Positions 22,521-33,767 of a stretch of 64,000 bases of DNA are shown here, one piece after another; position 1 is the first letter of the stretch, and every line of letters starts with the position of its first letter. Made by a program: the position numbers and the translations under genes. This DNA is from Dichomitus squalens LYAD-421 SS1. Lineage: Eukaryota > Basidiomycota > Agaricomycetes > Polyporales > Polyporaceae. The notes under the pieces are model-generated. The model saw only the letters and a list, made by a program, of their open reading frames with translations, searched no databases and had not been told where the DNA came from. Location: contig NW_006766886.1 of NCBI RefSeq assembly GCF_000275845.1, forward strand, positions 749,170 to 813,169, read 5' to 3'.

Positions 22521-23180
22521 GTCTGCGACTAGGGGGAAGACTCGACAGGAACTGTAGGATGGGAATGTTGTGAGAGACTTTGAACACTATCGAGCCTGCC
22601 TTATATACGAAAGTGGTGGGGTCATTCTTCACATGAGTTCCTGCTCTTTCGGCGCTAGATCGCGCCCCAGCAGACGCCACGTGAGGGTGCTCGATGGGTT
22701 CACGCGGCATGCGCGGAGCGGGAAGGAACGGAATGCATGGAATCAAGCTCGAGGGCAGGGATGAGTTCGGGATTTTCTGGCTAATCAGCTTGACCAGTAC
22801 GGACGTTGCGAACGAATGAGGATGCGAAACGGCGAGCGATGTTATCGATGGGTCTTTGTCATGAACGGCATTCACAGTAGCTACAGCGCAAGTCTGTCTG
22901 CGTGTCGCCCGTCCTGCGACGGAAAGACTCGGCTCTGAGCATGCATGGACAGATAACTGAGCCATGCTAGTTTCAAATCTCATCTCAGGGTATCCGCGAG
23001 CAACCGCGCCTCCGGGTGGCATTACGCTAGCTTTGTGTTGGTGAGTGCAGCACGAAGTCAATCTTGTAGGGCGCCAACTATGAGAAATACGAGAGTACAT
23101 GAGGCATCAATAGTTGTTGAAAAGAGAGACCGCACCATGCACATCCCATCACCGGCCAAGCGAAACGCTCGGAACGCTTG
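22521..23180. other. Cyanase promoter side and SDHAF3 3' region
   Basis: About 660 nt. A minus-strand open frame of about 210 codons covers most of it, but it has no conserved motif, overlaps the TATA-like box and start of cyanase, and has the composition of non-coding DNA. I treat it as chance. Confidence 0.5.
22601..22607 (-). promoter_or_regulatory. TATA-like box of the cyanase gene
   Basis: TATATAA on the minus strand about 80 nt upstream of the cyanase ATG at 22520, followed by GG. Position and sequence fit a core promoter element; there is no direct evidence of use. Confidence 0.4.
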
Positions 23181-23795
23181 CTATGATGTACCTTCGTTGT
23201 CTGAAGGAGTTTTGCCGTCTTGTTCTGGCGTCACCGGTTTCCAGACGTCCTTTGTCACATGCATAACCTCGTAAAGTTGCCCTAGTTGTTCAGCAGACAT
23301 CTAACATGAAGATAATGTTGGTTTTATAGTTGAGAGGAAGTGGCCAGCTGCAACAGACCTTCTCCAATGTTGTTGGGTCAAGAGGTTTGCCGCGGAAAGC
23401 CTTGCCACCTTCGGGACCAGCGGGTAGCGCGTCCAAGTACACCTTCCACTGGGACAAGAACCCTATGATGTGAACTTTGTTCGTCGTTTCTCTATGTCTA
23501 CGGAATTCTGCCGACGTAGTTTGAGCGCGCGCCAGACTTCGACCACCGGATGGTTGAGTGCTCACCCGCTTTCACGTAGTCATCCCCAAGAGAGCGCATC
23601 TCAAGGGGAAGATTTCGATGTGCGCGCAGTATTCTGCGGTACAACCTAGACGCATATAGTCAGTAGAGAAGGGACGTACCATTGAGCAATTCATACATAC
23701 GGCAGCGGTGGCAGCAAGGCGGCACTCGCTTCACGGAGGTTCAGAGGGTGCGTGGACACAGACTTGGCAAGCCGCACAAGACTTGCACGGAACAT
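23181..23795 (-). CDS. Succinate dehydrogenase assembly factor 3 (SDHAF3/Sdh7/ACN9), LYR protein
   Basis: Mitochondrial matrix LYR-motif factor that helps mature the Fe-S subunit of complex II. Minus-strand exons: 23795-23701, 23645-23566, 23507-23359 and 23300-23181, 147 codons with all phases closing. Basic, Ser-rich N-terminus (MFRASLVRLAKSVST) suits a mitochondrial presequence. The LYR motif is seen in PLPLYRRILRAHRNLP, followed by the family signature MRSLGDDYVKAEFRRHRET and VHIIGFLSQWKVYLD. The C-terminus (MSAEQLGQLYEVMHVTKDVW) also matches the family. Length is typical (120-150). Divergently transcribed from the DUF4604 gene with about 220 nt between the two starts. Confidence 0.95.
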
Positions 23796-24018
23796 TATGA
23801 TTAGACGTTCTTCTGGAGTCACCCAATTTTTAGGGTAGGGGTATTGCGAACGGCACGACGCGTGCAGAATGATGTGGAGGAGGTCAAGTTCAGTAGGGCG
23901 CTTTGGGCCATGATGCGCCCACCTTGTCCCCTTACCACTACGACGCTCACCGCGATATCCTGGAACTTCAGTTGCGCCTCGAACGATTGCTTGCGGTCCT
24001 CACCGTCTGCTGCTCACC

Positions 24019-24665
24019 ATGTCCAAAAAGGAACCCACTCGCGCTCAGCTGTCTTCGCGTCTGGCCTATCAGTCTCGAACACCTGCGTTCCTGCTCAGGA
24101 TGCAGCAAGGTTTGGGCGGAGGGGGAAGGAGGGATGACGATGATGACGACGAGTTTGAGGATGATGGCTCTGGGAGACCTCCCATCCCCAAGCGTCCGGC
24201 CATTCCAGAACGCCCGGACGGCGAGCCTGGGAGCGAAGATGAAGACGATCTGGACGAGAAGCCGCAGGTCGTGGTGTTGAGGGAGGGCAAGCATCTGACG
24301 GAGAGGGAGGTCGAGAATGAAAGGCGGAAAGGCGCGTGCGTTCGATGCATGGGCTTAACTGAGAGCAACTCTCATGAGGACCTTCAGCGAAGGGCCTCCC
24401 TCCTCTACCTGAGCCTACGGAGAATGGCTCTGCTACTGCGAAGGATGAGTACTCCGAAGGGTCGGCGTCAGCAGAGTCGAAGTCATCCAAGCAGCCGGGT
24501 CTGTCATTCGGCGCGTCTAGCAAAGCAAAAGGCGCGAAACGCAAAGCAGTCGGGGACGGTCGAGACGACGCGGAGAAACTGAAACCCGATGTCGCAGTCA
24601 AAGCAACCAAGAAGAAGGCAAAAAAACAAGACAAGAAGTTGCTGTCGTTCGCCGAGGATGCATAA
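24019..24665 (+). CDS. DUF4604 / KIAA1143-like protein
   Basis: Small conserved eukaryotic protein of unknown function. Exon 1 24019-24331 encodes MSKKEPTRAQLSSRLAYQS, TPAFLLRMQQGLGGGG, an Asp-rich stretch, a Pro-rich stretch and the family core DEKPQVVVLREGKHLTERE. Exon 2 24388-24665 ends with Lys-rich sequence and LLSFAEDA, the characteristic DUF4604 C-terminus. The exons join in phase through an intron beginning GCGCGT and ending CTTCAG (RRK-AKGLPPLPEPTENG; 196 codons). A GT donor at 24341 with acceptor GAAG is a weaker in-frame alternative. Highly charged and probably disordered, so likely nuclear. It shares a short bidirectional promoter with SDHAF3. Confidence 0.88.
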
Positions 24666-24802
24666 TGTCTACTAGCGAGTCGCAGGAAGTGCTCCGCGGA
24701 ACAGTTACGCGGTATGGTATGTGTATGTCTCTAAGTCTCTTGAGTCAACTACCCTGATCGTGCGTTATCAGTGCACACCGATCTTTCCCCTACACCACCG
24801 TG

Positions 24803-27479
24803 CTAGAGCAATGCGACCCCAACTGCGACAATAATGCTCCAGATCGCCACCAATGTCGCTCCAGGTAGCCCACTACCTATCACCCCGTTTACTGCGCCAA
24901 TGTTGGGCCCCTGTGTGGCTGTTGCAGTCGCAATGAAGGCACTCCATGCGGACGCCGATGCCGCTGGAACCGTGTATGTGTACTGCGTGGCCGATGAGCC
25001 ATAGAAGATCTCCTTGCCTCCCGGCAAGAAGTCGTTTGCCAGCGTACTGTTCTCCCCGCCGACCACCACCGTCCCGGAGACTGTCCCGTTCAGGTTGTTG
25101 CCCAGCACGAACTCCCGCAGGAAGACCAACGCCTGCGCCGGCTTCCACATCGGCACCAGGTGTCCCGCGCCCTGGAACAGCACATACGCGAGTCCGCGCT
25201 CCTGGTGGACGATCCCGGCGAAGTTGCCATCGTCATCGAACCATGGCGTGGAGGGCTTGTGCGTGAAGCCTTGCTGGCCGCCGAACGTCATGTTCTGAAT
25301 GATGACCTCCGTGCCGTGATGCTGGACGAGCGAGTCGTCGTTGCCCGAGTAGAAGACGATGGAAACGTTCGCGGCCGAGGCGTTTGCGGCGAGGTCGGAG
25401 AGGAAGGCGATCGGCTCGACGGACGGATCTCCGTACTGGTTTCCCCCGGTGCTGTTGTACGTAGAGCCGAAGGGGTAGTTGAAGTTCCGGATCCAGTCCT
25501 TGGACGTCGGCGCGTGGAGGGCCGCACGGGTGGCGTCATCGTTGAAGAAGGAGGAGGCGTTCTTGAAGGGCTCGGGATTTGTCGCGTCGGGAATGTCATA
25601 CACGTCAAAGTCACCGTTCGCTATATTCTCTCAGTCAGCGCTCGTTTGGTATACTGCTCTCGCTGATGGATCACTTACACCAGGGGAACGTGAAGTTGAC
25701 CGCATAGTCAATCAGCTCGTCCAGCAAAAAGCAGCCGTATGAGGGGTCGATCGTGCCATTCGCGCGCCCTGAGAGATCCCGCTTCCATTGCTGACGTTCT
25801 GCCTCCCTGCGCTCGTGGAACTCGGCCCTCTTCGCTAAAGAAGGGCTGCCGTGCACGGCGGCAAACTTCTCAGAGATGGTCTCCTTGAGGGTTCTGGCGC
25901 GGCTTTCGGTGGGGTTGAGAATCGACTCGCTCAGGGCCGACGAGGTTGTGGGTCGGACGAGGTTTAAAGTCGGGAAATGACCGTTTTGAGGGTATGTGAG
26001 ATTCAGGTCGAAGCCACAGAGATGTGTTCTTATGCGCCATAGGCACGTTAGCAATCTTCCATCAGGCATGCGTGACGTTACTGACTGCTCGCGGAAATAG
26101 TTGAATACGTCCTCATCATATCCGATGAGGGCCGGATACGTCTCGATGACATTGACCTGTTCGAGCGACGAATCCACGCTGAGCCATCCGGCGGCCGTAC
26201 AAGTTGATCATGACAGCTCGCACTTACCACTGGCAGATGCTCGACAGTGGCCTGGGACCCGAGCGAACCGTCCCCAATGGTGATCTTGCGGAGCTTGACA
26301 GGCGGATTGGGCGTCTGGAAGAGATGCTTCGTGATGTAAGGCTGCAAAGGGACCATTGAGTACGTGTCAGCATTGAGCCAAGAACAGGCCAAGAACAGCC
26401 GGGAGGGGCAAGACGGCGGTTACTCACGATGTACGTCCCGGCGTAGCTCTCGCCTGATAGGTACAAGGGACGCGTCGCAAGACTCGGGAACACTTGGACG
26501 AGGTTCGACAGGAAGCCGACCTACGAATGACACTTCCGGTCAGGTACGCTTACGCGGATCGCATGGAAGAGCGACATACGAAGTCCTGTCCCGTCTGATC
26601 CTCGTCTGAGACTGGAAGAGGTAGCCCATTCAGCGCCAGACATTAGTTCAAGGAGGGCCGGAAGGTGCCGCGAAGCGTACCGTAGCCTGTTGTATCCGCC
26701 GTCGAGAACCCGGTGCCTGTCGAAGGTGGGTACAAAGCGCTCAGTACGTGCCTGCCACGCATGCAGCATTGTTCTCGCAAGCTAACTCACCCACAGGTTG
26801 ATCAATCCAGATGGTATCTGCGAGGTTGTTCCAGCTGAAGTTATTGAACACCCAGGAGCCGTTGGGTAACACATGGACTGGGCCATTCTACGCACGGCGG
26901 TGCCGGAGAGGTTCAATTCCAGGCACAACGATGATGTTCATTCGCAGAACCCCCTTACCTCCGTCGTGAGCGCAATCATACCGGAGGACCCTGGACTGTT
27001 GACATTCGTGCGATCAACCTGGCGTCTTTGTCAAAGGCACAACGTCCGGGTTTCCACTTACCCTCCTTGCAGCCAAATGATCCATGGATCGGTGTTGTTC
27101 ACGTCGGCGGGTGCAGTCAAAGAGCCATTCGCGCCGACTTTCTCGAACGCCCAGAAGAAGAGGGTATCGTTGGGGTGCCCTGTGCGGTTTACCGGGATGT
27201 TGCCCGCGAAGCTGCGCGGGAGGGCGGGGAGGACGCCTGTGATGTTAGGCAGGCTCTGCGTTACCTCGAAGTCTGGAGCGGCGTGGACAGGTCGGTCAGG
27301 TTGAGCATGTTTACGACGAAAGAAGAGGGCTTACAGCTCTGCCAATCAGGTCCGAAGGTGGTGGTGTTCGGCTGGCCTGGCCATGCATGAGGGAATGAGT
27401 TGGGAACTGTGAGGTTGCGCTGGGCTGACGCGACAGTGCAGAAACCTAGGGTAAAGACAGACACTAGCAGACCGAGCAT
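24803..27479 (-). CDS. Secreted serine carboxypeptidase (peptidase S10), probable GPI anchor
   Basis: Minus-strand exons: 27479-27335, 27272-27062, 26995-26959, 26887-26791, 26716-26681, 26611-26580, 26520-26428, 26341-26228, 26156-26086, 26028-25679 and 25620-24803 (667 codons, all phases closing). Signal peptide MLGLLVSVFTLGFCTVASA. Landmarks: WIIWLQGGPGSSG (oxyanion region), WNNLADTIWIDQPVGTGFS, nucleophile Ser in YLSGESYAGTYI, a middle CGFDLNLTYPQ segment, catalytic Asp in FYSGNDDSLV and His in GAGHLVPMWKPAQAL. Many N-x-S/T sites. The C-terminus has small residues, a Ser/Ala/Thr stretch and a hydrophobic tail (ATLVAIWSIIVAVGVALL), which fits a GPI attachment signal and cell-surface display. 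I chose the second in-frame ATG because it begins the signal peptide; an upstream ATG at 27524 would bury it. One acceptor is AAG (before exon 10). Confidence 0.95.
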
Positions 27480-29622
27480 GGTGGTCAAGGTAGCCGTTTC
27501 CCAGTGACCCCTCGAGGAGGTCAACTGTCTTCACACTTATATGTACAAGGAGCCATGACGCGATCAAGAAGCACGATAGGACCAATGCGACCACAAGGTG
27601 TCAAAGAGAAACAGGTCCATCGTGACCCGCGCCGGGAGGCTCGCTCCCGATAAGTTTTGAGCTCGAGGCCGGTAAGGACAGATCGTACATGTCCAATGGA
27701 AGCCCTTCTTCGGCGCAAGTAGATGTTGACACATCGCGGTGAATGGCGTGAGCGGCAGCGGAGTTGGATCAACGGCACGAAGGTGCTGAAGCCTGACGGG
27801 ACCAATGATTGCAAGCGGGAGAGATGACTTGGGCCCCGCTGGGTGGAGCACGGGCGTCGCGGAGTTGCTCACTATTATCTCCGTCCATCGATGATTTGGG
27901 AGACGCCACAGTACATAGGTGCCCTTTGGAGTTAGTGCGTGAAACAAGCACCTGGTTGTGGTAGTAGCACAGGAGCGCGCGGTCAGATGCTCGCGGAGAA
28001 GTACGACATATTACGGACACGGAGGCCCACCGGCCTTTGGACTGCACTGCATATCAGACCGATCTCGTTTGCCATCCCCACTGGCACAGTGACAGTGCCG
28101 TTGCGGGAGGATACAGGCGTTGATTATGGTTAAAGCGGGATGTCCGCTTCGTTGTGTGTTCTGTAGAATGGAAGACAAGCCGCCATGACGCCTAGCATAC
28201 AAACTGGGGTCGGTCCTTGTTCCTCTATCATTTTTAGTCACTAGATGTCACCGTGTCCGCACTCGAATTAGTTGCAAACCTCTGCCTCAACTCTTCAAAT
28301 TGTCGCAAGCCCTACAGTGCCGACGCCCTTGTGGCTCATCACGTCGATCTTGGCTTGTTTGCGTCCCCGGGACTACGAGTTCCCGACTCTAGCTACGCCG
28401 CAGATCGACTATGCAAATGACAAACTAGAGGTGGGAGACTTCCAGAAATCCAACGCAAGTGTACCTTTAGAGTTCCGAGTACTTATACGCACAGTCTTGG
28501 CTCGTGTGATTACTGTGACCAGCAGCTCCCGTCTTTCCTAGACACTTGTGGCTGCTTGGTATAGGTTTTTCGATGACAGCACGATATCGGATCCGACCTG
28601 ACCTTGAGTGCCTTTCACTCACCTGTATGTAGAATGGCGCCTCGAACCTCCTTGGGACAGATCCGCGAGGGCACGCACGCTTGCCTGAGCAGTGCGGTTA
28701 CCGCCGTCACCACGGATGCTGTAGTCACCTCAACGACGCTCGGGCGCTCTCATTATCTCCGGTGACTCGATAGTATGGCTCTGAGGCGCCCTTCAACCAT
28801 GGCTGTTCCTGTACTTATGTTCCTGATGATCCTCTGTCGAGATCAGAACTTTGGACGATCTTCAGAACAACGTCAAACGCTTGTCGATCGTTCATGTTGT
28901 CTGCAAATCAACGGCAGGTAAGTAGAAAACTACATACATCGTTGACGCAGGGAAACAGTCTTGTACTTACCTGGTAACCCTTACTCGGGCTGCGCCCGGC
29001 TGAGTCTAGCCTATGTAGCTTGACTCAGACAGGTCGGGGGCGCCGGACAGGAGGCCACGTTCTCGAAGGGCGGACTCAAATTGAACTCGAAACTGATCTG
29101 GAGGCGCGTCTGCGGTGACCGGCAATACGCATGGCAACTCAGCTGCATGCTGTCAATGCGGTCTCACCACGCCCACGCTCTCCGTCTTCCAAATCGTCCT
29201 ACCATGTTCACTTTGCCCCATCCCTGACGTTCCTTTTGCACTCTTTTGTTTTCTTCACCTCTTGTGAGTGGTTCGGTCATTGGCATCCGTCATGTCTGAC
29301 GATTACGGCTCATGAGCGTCTAGTTAGACCTCCCTGCAAGCGATCGTAATGCTCGGACGGAGGATCGTGGAACCTTGTCCGGCCATTGAAGACACGAAGG
29401 ACTCGCAATGGCTTCCCGAAGCTACAACCAGTCTCACGGTTAGACGTGTCAAGTCCGCGGGTCTGCGCATTGTCACGGAAAGCGAGGCCTTATGGCCAGA
29501 CGTCTCCCTAGTAAGCACATTCCTTCACTCGTCCATTCTCAGCTGTCAAGATACTCGTTAGGGCCATGTGAACACCCTACGCCCGCCTTCAGTGAATCCC
29601 CAGTCATATTTATCCATGAAGT
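27480..29622. other. Intergenic, 2.1 kb
   Basis: No gene recognised. A TATA-like ATATAAG lies on the minus strand near 27537-27543, about 60 nt before the carboxypeptidase start. The rest contains short unrelated open frames on both strands, including one of about 89 codons near 28272 that I cannot assign. No tRNA cloverleaf was found in the hairpin-rich stretch near 28980-29030. Confidence 0.45.
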
Positions 29623-31380
29623 ATGTGCCGTCCTCCATCTCATGCTGCGTCCGCCGTCTCGCTGTCATCTCCGTACTCATCCTCCTCCACCTGTCCTACT
29701 AGGACTCCTGACACGAGTCATACGTTTGGCTTTCCGAATCCCACTATGGCGTCCCCCAAGCATCCGTACGCTGTAACCTCATCGCCGTCCGCATCTCCCG
29801 CCACGGGTATCCTCCACGCACGTCGACTCTCTCGATATTCTCAGGTTGAAAGTACATTACGCTCTGCCGCCAAGGTCTCATATGTTGAGGTTCCGCCCCA
29901 GGAGCTCCAGATCCGGGTTCTCGAAAAGGCCACCGCCATTCTCAGCGAACAAGCGCGCGATGCGCAAGCTTGTGCCAGTAAACTACGCGCGCGATTAGCG
30001 GAAAAAGGTTCCAAATCACTCACGCGGGAAGAGCTCGAGGCACTCCAGCGGGAGTATTGGATGGAGGAACACAGGAGCGTTGCCAGGAAGATACAGTGCG
30101 AGGAAACCAAAGGCCTCTTAACGAAGCTTAGCAGTCCCATCAGCGAGGTGCCTCCACCCCTAGTCGTGGCTTCGCCTCCTTTGACACGACAGGAGGCCAA
30201 TCTGGCTCGTTTTCTGCAGCTGTCCCCTACCCGCATCGACCTCCCCCGAAGCCGTAGTACCCTGACGAGCCCCACCCTTACGCGGAGGAAGACCATATCG
30301 CATGCGCGTCCAATGCGATTGCGCCCGTCTGCACTAGACCTTGCTCTTTTGTCCCCAATCCAATCACATCGTCGACGGTCGAGGTCGTTCGATGCCACGC
30401 ACTCTCGCCGGAACTCCGGTTCCACCGATGCCACATTCGTTTCCGAGCACTCGAGCGAGCAAAGCACCGTCGCTTTGCCGCCTGCACCAGTAAAGTCACC
30501 ATCTTATCCCGTTCTGTCTGAGCTGGACGGGGTCATCCGCATAGCGAAGATGGCTTCTCGTCGTCCATTGGAGACGCTCCTTGCGGAGGCCGGCGATATT
30601 GCCATTCCAGAGTACGCTGTCGACCTCATCGAAGACTTCGCCGCTTCCCCCATCTCGGTGGACACCATGCTCTCTCCCGTGGTGTTCTCCCGTTCCCCCA
30701 GTACCCTCTTTTCCCCCATGTCGCCCCGCTCTCAACCTCCGCCTCAGCTCGAAATGCCCTCACTTTCCGCGCTGGAGGATAGGGACCCGCGTCGGTCGCT
30801 GTCAATGCCGGATTTCTCCCACTTCGCGATGGAAGATGAAGAGCCACCGAAGTTCAACTCTCCCGTACGGGCTCCTTCTCGTCCTTCGTCGCCTCCCAGC
30901 TTACCCCGTCCGTCCTCGCGGACCGGTAACATCATTGACCGTCTTCGGAGTCCCGCTGCGGGTAACGGCACTCCGGTTGTTCCCCGTCGCCCTGCGACGG
31001 CGAACGCATGCCTTCGTTCCACGGCGACGCAATCCCTTCACGCTTCGTCGATCAGGTTCGGGTCTCTCCGGCTGTCCAGCCCTTCGCTCATGACCGTGCC
31101 CGAGTCGGACGTGGACCCCCTGCAACGGCCGCAAAGCTCGATGAGCGGATACGGGTACGCGTCGCCCGAGGCCGTCCTGGAGAGGGCTGAGACTGGCGGG
31201 GAAGTGAAGCCCGGGAGAGGCCGGTTTTCGATATCGTCGATCCGGCGGCGGAGGTTTAACTCGACTCCCAGCGATGTCGGTACTAGGGAGAGCCGGAGCA
31301 TCAAAGAGAAGGCCGAGGGGGCCAAAGGTGTTCTTCGAGGGCTCCGGAGGAAGCTCTCCATGTTGGGTTCGCAAAGGTGA
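29623..31380 (+). CDS. Hypothetical single-exon Ser/Pro/Arg-rich protein
   Basis: Uninterrupted frame of 585 codons, unusual in this intron-rich window. An in-frame ATG at 29746 (MASPKHPYAV, with A at -3 and G at +4) is a good alternative start. Residues about 85-170 form a probable coiled-coil or helical region (QELQIRVLEKATAILSEQAR and following). The rest is low-complexity, rich in Ser, Pro and Arg with repeated RSRS/SP dipeptides (SPTRIDLPRSRSTLTSPTL), many potential phosphorylation sites, and a very basic C-terminus (GRFSISSIRRRRF, GVLRGLRRKLSMLG). No enzyme motif, signal peptide or membrane helix. It looks like a phosphorylated scaffold or regulatory protein; the function is unknown. 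Antisense frames of up to 208 codons are shadows. Confidence 0.75.
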   Translation: MCRPPSHAASAVSLSSPYSSSSTCPTRTPDTSHTFGFPNPTMASPKHPYAVTSSPSASPATGILHARRLSRYSQVESTLRSAAKVSYVEVPPQELQIRVLEKATAILSEQARDAQACASKLRARLAEKGSKSLTREELEALQREYWMEEHRSVARKIQCEETKGLLTKLSSPISEVPPPLVVASPPLTRQEANLARFLQLSPTRIDLPRSRSTLTSPTLTRRKTISHARPMRLRPSALDLALLSPIQSHRRRSRSFDATHSRRNSGSTDATFVSEHSSEQSTVALPPAPVKSPSYPVLSELDGVIRIAKMASRRPLETLLAEAGDIAIPEYAVDLIEDFAASPISVDTMLSPVVFSRSPSTLFSPMSPRSQPPPQLEMPSLSALEDRDPRRSLSMPDFSHFAMEDEEPPKFNSPVRAPSRPSSPPSLPRPSSRTGNIIDRLRSPAAGNGTPVVPRRPATANACLRSTATQSLHASSIRFGSLRLSSPSLMTVPESDVDPLQRPQSSMSGYGYASPEAVLERAETGGEVKPGRGRFSISSIRRRRFNSTPSDVGTRESRSIKEKAEGAKGVLRGLRRKLSMLGSQR

Positions 31381-32480
31381 ATGGGAACACCCACTTGTTC
31401 ATCGCTTTCGCAGCTCTGTCACACATCGCGCTCGTGTCGTCCGGTCACAGCCCACTTCATTTATCGTTGTTATATAAGCGTGCAGGAGCATGCAATCATT
31501 TACAGGTCATCATTTCGCTCGGATTTATGCTTATCTCGTTCTGTTTCTCTTGGTGCGTCTTGACATATCACGTTATGACCCAGGCCTTATGCCGCGGTCT
31601 TATAATCTGCAATGTTTCATATCTTCACATGTACAATTTGGACATTGTCTCATAACTTGTATCAAAGGACACCTGCGTCTACACTACTCTTTTGTACTGC
31701 CGCATACATAGTATCAAAACGTCTGTATATATACGACTATGACATTCTGTCCGTTGTACGTGGGTGTGATCACACCTAGGTATAGGCCTTATGTCCTGAC
31801 GGCGCATGCCGTAAATTGACGGGGCTACAGTATATCTCTATCGCATGAGTTGCTCAATCCTCACGTATGTCTGCTCCGCCCTCAGTAGTTCACTAGCTAG
31901 CGACCTGCGTCCCATTCTTGGGCACCAAGCATGACGTTGTTTCCAGAGCGCGCGCGGAGGATCCAGCGAAGGAACCACACTGTCTGATCATGTCAGAAAC
32001 GCTTGAGGGCACACAGGGAACGTGCTGTCAGTTACAGTAGCGTCGTGGATTCAATTCATTAGAACGTTCCCGAAAAGGCCGAATCACAACATCAGAGACA
32101 CGACCATTCCGGCAAGCAACGGAAGCCCACAAGTACTGCAGTACTCATTTCGCGGTCTCCACGAACTAAGCTTCCATAATTAGAGATCAAGGTCGACTAT
32201 TTCTATGTTGTGCTACACGGTTGTAAGTAATAATTTATAGGATGCAACGGCTTGAATCCCGAGACGCCCGCACGCCGAAGGTTGTTGTGCGATATCAAAT
32301 CGTCATATCGAATCGTGACCGAGGATACCGCGAGTGTGTCGCTCTGAGGGATCGGGCGGAGGATCAGTGCTGTGGCTTACGAGCACGGAGTAGATGCTCT
32401 TTGATGTTTACGTTCTCCCTGCACCGCCGGACACACGCCGTCAGCTTGACAGTATGCAACAGAATGAATTCAGGGCAAGC
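31381..32480. other. Intergenic, convergent 3' regions
   Basis: About 1.1 kb between the 3' ends of the Ser-rich gene and AA14 copy 3. AT-richer than the flanking genes, with short open frames only. Nothing recognised. Confidence 0.5.
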
Positions 32481-33767
32481 TCACCGAGATTTCCTCTGCT
32501 TCTGACGGAGATCTCGGATAGTTTTGAGGCTGCGAGCATCGTTCTTGCCACCCCTTGCTTTCCCATTGCCGCCGCGGAACAAGGCCGACGGATGTCCCTG
32601 AGGCGCGGACGATGAGGCCGAAGGCGCGGTGGGAGTAGAGCTCGCCGCCCCAGAATTGAGCACGGGCGTAGGGATGACCGTCTGCTCCGGGCTGGGCGAG
32701 GGGATATCATTGGGGTACGAGTCCTGGAAAATGTCATCCTGGGCGCCGTCCTTGAAGTTGTAGAGGTCGGTGTAAAAGGGCGGCGCGAACGCATCCTCGA
32801 ACATCTGGAGCGGTGACTCGGGTCAGCCAATGCACATAAGGCGGGCATACATGAAGCCAACTGACGTTGTTCTGCTCCTTTTGGAACCAATAGAACGGCT
32901 GCTTCGCACCGTACGTGCAGTTACCGGGTGTTGCGTCCGGCTTCCCGTGCTGAGGGTCCGCACCGCAGCGCCTGGGAACCTCAGACTTCGCAAGCGGCAC
33001 ATCCGATGCTGACCCAGTGATGTTGCAGCGGAAGCCGTTCATGTAGTCTAGCAGCACTCACGTCAATGACTTCCACATCCTCGTGAGAACGCAACGGATA
33101 CACTCACTCTGCTCGCTACCCGAATCTGGCGCGTGAATCCAGAACCACGCGCAATGGCACCCGCCCTCCGGGCACGGCGGCATGCGCTCTGGCACCTGGA
33201 AGTCCGTGTTCTTCGTCCACACGCACGTCTGATTGACGCTGAACACCGTGAAGTCCTCGGGCTTGATCTTGTGCACGTCGCTCTCGTACGCGATCGCGAG
33301 TGCGCACCCTGTCAGGTCGTCAAAACCAGTCGTGTGCATTGCTCCGCTTGGGAAGCTCCCATCGTCGGACGGGCAGGGGTTGTCGCCCTGAGAGACGTCG
33401 GTGCGGCCCTCGGAGGAGGCAAAAAAGGAGGTGACGCCCTTGTTGCAACCGAGTTCTGCCGTCGCGGCTTGGCCAGCCGGGAGGGGGAAGATGTCCCCGT
33501 CGTTGGGCGGGAAATCCAGGTGCCCATGGAACCACCATTGGTCGAACGAGAAGTCTTGGAGGGGGGCGACGGGGCGATTGTCGTAGGGGAAGGTCTGTTG
33601 CGTAACGTTGAAGCCGTACATGGACGGATGCCATAGCGCTAGACGAGAAGGATACGTGACTTAGGATTGTCCTCGAAAGGGAAGGGGCCGTGGTGATGGT
33701 ACATACCAATATGCGCCGAGGCGAGCGGGAGCAAAGCCACGATAGTGGCCAAAAGGACCGGTATCAT
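32481..33767 (-). CDS. AA14 lytic polysaccharide monooxygenase, copy 3
   Basis: Minus-strand exons: 33767-33707, 33638-33108, 33047-32866 and 32804-32481 (365 codons). An 18-residue signal peptide ([18 protein letters not shown]) is followed by H-I-A-L-W-H-P-S, giving the N-terminal copper-binding His after cleavage. Core blocks: [72 protein letters not shown] and [17 protein letters not shown]. Compared with copies 1 and 2, the intron after WIH(S) is absent, so 4 exons cover what takes 5 there; exon 1 is the same 61 nt. After the domain comes a short Ser/Pro linker and a basic end ([20 protein letters not shown]), without the long tail of copy 2. It is the cleanest candidate for an active enzyme of the three. 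Confidence 0.96.

Noticed and set aside
22465..23100. 211-codon minus-strand frame upstream of cyanase
   Set aside because: It overlaps the cyanase first exons and TATA-like box, has no family match or splice context, and looks like chance.
28970..29040. Hairpin-rich stretch as a possible tRNA
   Set aside because: GGGCTGCGCCC and neighbouring stems do not form a cloverleaf; the T-loop consensus and acceptor stem are missing.
29841..30467. 208-codon antisense frame in the Ser-rich gene
   Set aside because: Reverse reading of Ser/Arg codons, without motif; the plus frame is 585 codons long.
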